Positions 60,652 through 64,000 of a DNA stretch of 64,000 bases are shown piece after piece. The position numbers were made by a program, and so were the translations under genes. The DNA lies in the NCBI RefSeq assembly GCF_021648885.1, contig NZ_JAKJHZ010000007.1:186001-250000 (forward strand), in the 5' to 3' direction. Every line of letters begins with the position of its first letter. Positions within the stretch are counted from its first letter, which is position 1. This DNA is from Nocardioides potassii (GTDB taxonomy: Bacteria > Actinomycetota > Actinomycetes > Propionibacteriales > Nocardioidaceae). Below the pieces are notes generated by a model, which saw only the letters and a program-made list of their open reading frames with translations, did not search any database and was not told where the DNA came from.

Positions 60652-60709
60652 CGTGCCTGCACAGAACCTGACTGCGCGCCGCGACGTGGTCAGGTTCGGT
60701 GCAGGTTCG
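60652..60709. promoter_or_regulatory. Two inverted copies of the AACCTG direct repeat
   Basis: Left copy (60652-60672) CGTGCCTGCACAGAACCTGA(C); right copy (60689-60709) is the inverse, GTCAGGTTCGGTGCAGGTTC(G). They are 16 bp apart in the divergent gap between the response regulator and DUF2231 genes. The 11-bp half-site spacing is one helix turn, as for OmpR-type dimers. Confidence 0.6.
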
Positions 60710-60728
60710 TGCTCCTAGCGTCGGCGAC

Positions 60729-61205
60729 ATGTTCGACCTCATCAACGGCCTGCCGGTGCACCCGCTCGTGGTCCACGCCGTCGTCGTGCTCCTGCCCCTG
60801 GCCACCCTCGGGACCATCGCACTCGTCGTACGCCCCGCCTGGCGGCGACCCTACGGCCCGTTGCTGCTGGCGATCACGGCCGTGGCGACGGTGCTCATCC
60901 CCGTCGCCACGTCGAGCGGAGAGGCGCTGGAGAAGCACGTCGGCGACCCTGGCGAGCACGCCGAGCTCGGTGACCAGCTGATCTGGTTCGCCCTGCCGAT
61001 GCTCGTCCTGCTCGCGGCGCTCGTGTGGCTCGACCGTCGTACGCCACCCGGCACCGACACCGCATCCCGCGTGCCGCAGACCGGTGCGCTCAAGGCCGTC
61101 GCCGTCCTCGCCCTCGTGGCGGCGCTGGCGACCAGCGTGCAGGTCTACCGCGTCGGCGACTCCGGCGCCCGGGCGGCATGGGGGGACCAGGTCGCGTCGA
61201 AGTGA
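60729..61205 (+). CDS. DUF2231-family membrane protein
   Basis: Protein of 158 residues with four helices. GLPVHPLVVHAVVVLLPLA at the N-terminus has the family HPxxVH motif, with His residues that might bind haem or metal. GDQLIWFALPMLVL and a later helix follow. The function is unknown. The start ATG at 60729 is 20 bp from the right-hand direct repeat, so it is a likely target of the adjoining two-component system. Confidence 0.82.
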   Translation: MFDLINGLPVHPLVVHAVVVLLPLATLGTIALVVRPAWRRPYGPLLLAITAVATVLIPVATSSGEALEKHVGDPGEHAELGDQLIWFALPMLVLLAALVWLDRRTPPGTDTASRVPQTGALKAVAVLALVAALATSVQVYRVGDSGARAAWGDQVASK

Positions 61206-61223
61206 CCCCGGGGTGACCTGCCG

Positions 61224-61252
61224 CTCGACCCGGTAGGCCGGTCACCTAGCCT
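61224..61252 (+). promoter_or_regulatory. Promoter of a leaderless MFS gene
   Basis: CTCGAC (61224-61229) and TAGCCT (61247-61252) are 17 bp apart. The GTG start follows 6 bases after the -10 box, so the transcript should begin at or next to the start codon. Confidence 0.55.
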
Positions 61253-61258
61253 GCCGAG

Positions 61259-62530
61259 GTGGAGAGGCGACTGCTGGCGGACACCCGTCCGCTCGCCAAC
61301 CCCCACTTCCGCCGGCTCTGGCTGGCCAACATCGTCACGGTCATCGGCGCCCAGCTGACCGTCGTGGCCGTGCCCGCCCAGATCTATGCGATGACCGGCT
61401 CGTCGGCCTACGTCGGCCTGACGGGCATCTTCGGCCTGGTCCCGCTCGTCGTCTTCGGCCTGTGGGGCGGTGCGCTGGCCGACGCCTTCGACCGCCGGAC
61501 GCTCCTGCTCATCACGACGACGGGGCTGATCCTCACGTCAGCGGGCTTCTGGCTGCAGGCCGCGCTGGGGGCGGAGGACGTCTGGCTGCTGCTGTCGCTC
61601 TTCGCGGTCCAGCAGGCCTTCTTCGCGGTGAACCAGCCGACGCGCTCGGCCCTCCTGCCGCGGCTGCTCGACCACGACCTCCTGCCCGCGGCCAACTCGC
61701 TCAACATGACCGTGATGCAGGCCGGCGGCATCGCGGGCCCGCTCGTCGGCGGGGCGCTGATCCCGATCATCGGCTTCTCGTGGCTCTACCTGCTGGACAC
61801 GATCACGCTGTTCGCCACCCTGGGCGCGGTGGTCGGCCTGCCCGCCCTGCCGGTCATCGGCACGGCCGTCGCCCCTGGGCTCGCGGCCGTCGTCGACGGC
61901 TTCCGCTACCTGCGGACCCAGCCGGTGCTGATGATGTCGTTCGTCGTCGACATCATCGCCATGGTCTTCGGGATGCCGCGCGCGCTCTTCCCCGAGATGG
62001 CCGACGTCGACTTCGGCGGTCCCAGCGAGGGCGGTCTCGCCTTCGCGCTGCTCTTCGCCGCGATCCCGCTCGGCGCGGTCGTCGGGGGCGTCCTGTCCGG
62101 CTGGGTGTCGCGCGTCGAGCGGCAAGGGCTGGCGGTGATCGTCGCGATCGTCGTCTGGGGCCTGGCGATGGTCGGCTTCGGCGTCGCGGCGATGCTGGCG
62201 TCGTACGCCCCCGCGCTGATGCTCGGGGTCGCGGTGCTCATGCTCGCGATCGGCGGTGCCGCCGACATGGCTTCCGCCGCGTTCCGTACGTCGATGCTCC
62301 AGTCCGCCGCGGCCGACGAGGTCCGCGGCCGCCTGCAGGGCATCTTCATCGTCGTGGTCGCCGGCGGCCCCCGCATCGCCGACGTCGCCCACGGTGCCAC
62401 TGCCGCCGCCACCGGTGCGGCCGTCGCCGCCGCCGGTGGCGGGGTGCTGGTCGTCGTGCTGACGGTCGCCGCCGCCCTCGCCGTACCGGCCTTCGTGCGC
62501 TACCGCATCACGCGGCCGTCGTACTCCTGA
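61259..62530 (+). CDS. MFS transporter, enterobactin-exporter-like
   Basis: Protein of 423 residues with about 12 helices. FRRLWLANIVTVIGAQLTVV in helix 1 and GALADAFDRRTLLLIT in loop 2-3 (the MFS D-R-R signature), then QPTRSALLPRLLDHDLLPAA and TVMQAGGIAGPLVGG fit the EntS-like exporter branch. Direction of transport and substrate are inferred from the family only. It follows DUF2231 by 53 bp but has its own promoter. Confidence 0.88.
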   Translation: MERRLLADTRPLANPHFRRLWLANIVTVIGAQLTVVAVPAQIYAMTGSSAYVGLTGIFGLVPLVVFGLWGGALADAFDRRTLLLITTTGLILTSAGFWLQAALGAEDVWLLLSLFAVQQAFFAVNQPTRSALLPRLLDHDLLPAANSLNMTVMQAGGIAGPLVGGALIPIIGFSWLYLLDTITLFATLGAVVGLPALPVIGTAVAPGLAAVVDGFRYLRTQPVLMMSFVVDIIAMVFGMPRALFPEMADVDFGGPSEGGLAFALLFAAIPLGAVVGGVLSGWVSRVERQGLAVIVAIVVWGLAMVGFGVAAMLASYAPALMLGVAVLMLAIGGAADMASAAFRTSMLQSAAADEVRGRLQGIFIVVVAGGPRIADVAHGATAAATGAAVAAAGGGVLVVVLTVAAALAVPAFVRYRITRPSYS

Positions 62531-62541
62531 CCCGTCGCTCG

Positions 62542-62625
62542 TTCACCATGGGATGTCGGTGAATGTGCACTCCCCCGCGTCAATTGACGTGGGGAAGTGT
62601 CCGTTGGTCGACATCCCATGGTGAA
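62542..62625. repeat. 84-bp palindrome between convergent genes
   Basis: Outer arms of 17 bases (TTCACCATGGGATGTCG) are perfect; the centre CGTCAATTGACG is a perfect palindrome with no spacer; most of the remaining inner bases pair, some as G-U. It lies between the MFS and aldo/keto reductase stops and may terminate both transcripts. Confidence 0.75.
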
Positions 62626-62639
62626 GCAGCAGCGGAGCG

Positions 62640-63650
62640 TCAGACCACGCGGCCCTGGGGCGCGTTGGCCGCCGTCATCCCCGGGTCCCGTACGACGACC
62701 GCGCCGAGGGCGTCGTCGATCCGCTTCATCACGTCGTCGTCCAGCTTCACGCCGGCGGCCTTGACGTTGTCGGCGACCTGCTCGGGGCGGGAGGCTCCGA
62801 CGAGGGCGGCGGCGACGTTGTCGTTCTGCAGGACCCACGCGATCGCGAGCTGCGCCATCGTGATGCCGCAGTCCTGGGCGATCGGCTCGAGGCCCTGGAC
62901 GGCGGTCAGGACGTCGTCCTTCATGAAGCGCGAGATCATGTCGGCGCCGCCCTTGGTGTCCGTGGCGCGCGAGCCCTCCGGCGGGGCCTGGCCGGGCTTG
63001 TACTTGCCGGTCAGCACGCCCTGGGCGATCGGGCTCCACACGATCTGCGAGACGCCGAGCTCACGCGACGCCGGGACGACCTCGTCCTCGATCACGCGCC
63101 ACAGCATCGAGTACTGCGGCTGGCTCGAGATCAGCTGGAAGCCGAGCTCCTTCGACAGCTCGACGCCGGCGCGGATCTGGTCGGCGGTCCACTCGCTGAC
63201 GCCGATGTAGAGCGCCTTGCCCTGCCGCACCACGTCGGCGAAGGCCTGCATCGTCTCCTCGAGCGGCGTCTCGGTGTCGAAGCGGTGGGCCTGGTAGAGG
63301 TCGACGTAGTCGGTCTGCAGCCGCTCGAGCGAGCCGTTGATCGACTCCATGATGTGCTTGCGGGACAGGCCGGTGTCGTTCTTGCCCTTCGGACCGGTCG
63401 GCCAGTAGACCTTCGTGAAGATCTCCAGCGACTCGCGGCGCTCGCCCTTCAGCGCCTCGCCGAGGACGGTCTCCGCCGCCGTGTTGGCGTACACGTCCGC
63501 GGTGTCGAAGGTGGAGATCCCCTCGTCGAGCGCGGCGCGCACGCACTGCGTGGCGACGTCGTTCTCCACCTGGGAGCCGTGGGTGAGCCAGTTGCCGTAG
63601 GTGATCTCGGAGATCTTGAGACCGCTGTTGCCGAGGTATCGGAATTCCAT
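62640..63650 (-). CDS. Aldo/keto reductase
   Basis: NADP(H)-dependent reductase of 336 residues, close to the Kv-beta/YghZ-like branch (MEFRYLGNSGLKISEITYG). Catalytic residues are Asp and Tyr in FDTADVYANT (near 48-53), Lys in EIFTKVYWPTG (near 78) and His in DLYQAHRFDT (near 121). The cofactor end GASRPEQVADNVKA is near 280. The substrate is unknown. It is monocistronic, facing the partial gene behind it by 10 bp on the same strand. Confidence 0.92.
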   Translation of the reverse strand: MEFRYLGNSGLKISEITYGNWLTHGSQVENDVATQCVRAALDEGISTFDTADVYANTAAETVLGEALKGERRESLEIFTKVYWPTGPKGKNDTGLSRKHIMESINGSLERLQTDYVDLYQAHRFDTETPLEETMQAFADVVRQGKALYIGVSEWTADQIRAGVELSKELGFQLISSQPQYSMLWRVIEDEVVPASRELGVSQIVWSPIAQGVLTGKYKPGQAPPEGSRATDTKGGADMISRFMKDDVLTAVQGLEPIAQDCGITMAQLAIAWVLQNDNVAAALVGASRPEQVADNVKAAGVKLDDDVMKRIDDALGAVVVRDPGMTAANAPQGRVV

Positions 63651-63660
63651 TCCTCCGACA

Positions 63661-64000
63661 CTAGCGAGGGGTGGGTCGCAGCCTCCGGTCGAGCCACCGG
63701 TAGAGCGCGAACAGCCCCAGGAACAGCACCGTGATGCCGAGGCTCACGACGACGACGGAGCCCCAGCCCTCCTTGTCGGCGTTGAGGAACGGGTAGGGCA
63801 CCCAGCCGTTCACCTCGGCCACGACCAACGTCCACGCGAGCCACGCGATCGGCCAGAGGAGCCCGTACGCCGCCTCGCGCCACGTGGTCCGCGGGCGGGG
63901 TCCGACCCACGCCCAGGCCGCGACGGCGAGGACCGGCACGACCATGTGCAGCAGCTTGTCGACCACCCAGTTGGCGCCGTCGAGGTCGAGCAGCGGCCGC
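63661..64000 (-). CDS. Pr6Pr-family membrane protein, C-terminal part
   Basis: The frame is open to the right edge of the window, so the N-terminus is missing. The visible 112 residues hold three hydrophobic segments (LLHMVVPVLAVAAWAWVG, AAYGLLWPIAWLAWTLVVAEV, VVVSLGITVLFLGLFALYRW) and the conserved VPYPFLNADKEGW between the second and third, characteristic of the Pr6Pr (FAR-17a/AIG1-like) proteins. A GTG at 63966 is internal, since upstream codons continue the family pattern (DGANWVVDKLLHM). No function is known. Confidence 0.8.
   Translation of the reverse strand, partial: RPLLDLDGANWVVDKLLHMVVPVLAVAAWAWVGPRPRTTWREAAYGLLWPIAWLAWTLVVAEVNGWVPYPFLNADKEGWGSVVVVSLGITVLFLGLFALYRWLDRRLRPTPR

Noticed and set aside
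1..64000. Mobile element, prophage, CRISPR array or defence island
   Set aside because: No transposase, integrase, phage structural gene, regularly spaced repeats or Cas gene was seen. The repeats present are short palindromes without a coding part.

Overview
The window is a very GC-rich chromosomal segment of an actinobacterium, most probably a Nocardioides-like member of the Nocardioidaceae. That placement is an inference from GC-saturated third codon positions, frequent GTG starts, several apparently leaderless genes, a plsB-plsC-WS/DGAT operon of the kind known from Actinobacteria, and short dispersed palindromes. No rRNA, phage, insertion sequence or CRISPR array is visible. One tRNA gene, tRNA-Ser(CGA), is present. 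The first and last genes are cut by the window edges.

Layout. 1-2446: a truncated gene and a histidine kinase sharing the same N-terminal sensor region. 2571-7665: acyl-CoA dehydrogenase, a VIT1/CCC1-type transporter and the proton-translocating transhydrogenase pair pntB/pntA. 7866-35733: a continuous L-rhamnose locus. 35749-46651: housekeeping and lipid genes (upp, tadA and its partner, GNAT, lhgO, a GPAT/LPAAT/WS-DGAT glycerolipid operon, tRNA-Ser, an alcohol dehydrogenase, a YbaK-type deacylase) and a TetR regulator. 46711-54144: MMPL exporter, NagD-type phosphatase, a 31-residue membrane protein, CDF efflux protein and an ABC-2 export operon. 54201-62530: two two-component systems with three membrane-protein genes and an MFS exporter. 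62640-64000: aldo/keto reductase and a partial Pr6Pr-family membrane protein.

The rhamnose locus is the most coherent system. Three secreted glycoside hydrolases (two GH106-like, one GH78-like) carry the same C-terminal module. A sugar ABC transporter imports the freed sugar. RhaM, RhaI, RhaB and a fused aldolase/short-chain dehydrogenase convert rhamnose to DHAP and L-lactate, and LutABC at the end of the same gene run would oxidise L-lactate to pyruvate. A 12-bp LacI-type operator, TGAAAGGTTTCA, occurs identically before the transporter operon and before one hydrolase operon, with a degenerate copy before the other hydrolase, so the LacI regulator at 34693 may control the whole pathway. LysR, tandem winged-helix and LuxR-type regulators are also embedded. 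A homopolymeric C/G tract near 29.7 kb looks like an assembly artefact inside this operon.

A second candidate network is an 11-bp-spaced direct repeat (AACCTG-N5-AACCTGAC) found at both two-component loci between 56.3 and 60.7 kb, which fits an OmpR-family response-regulator site.
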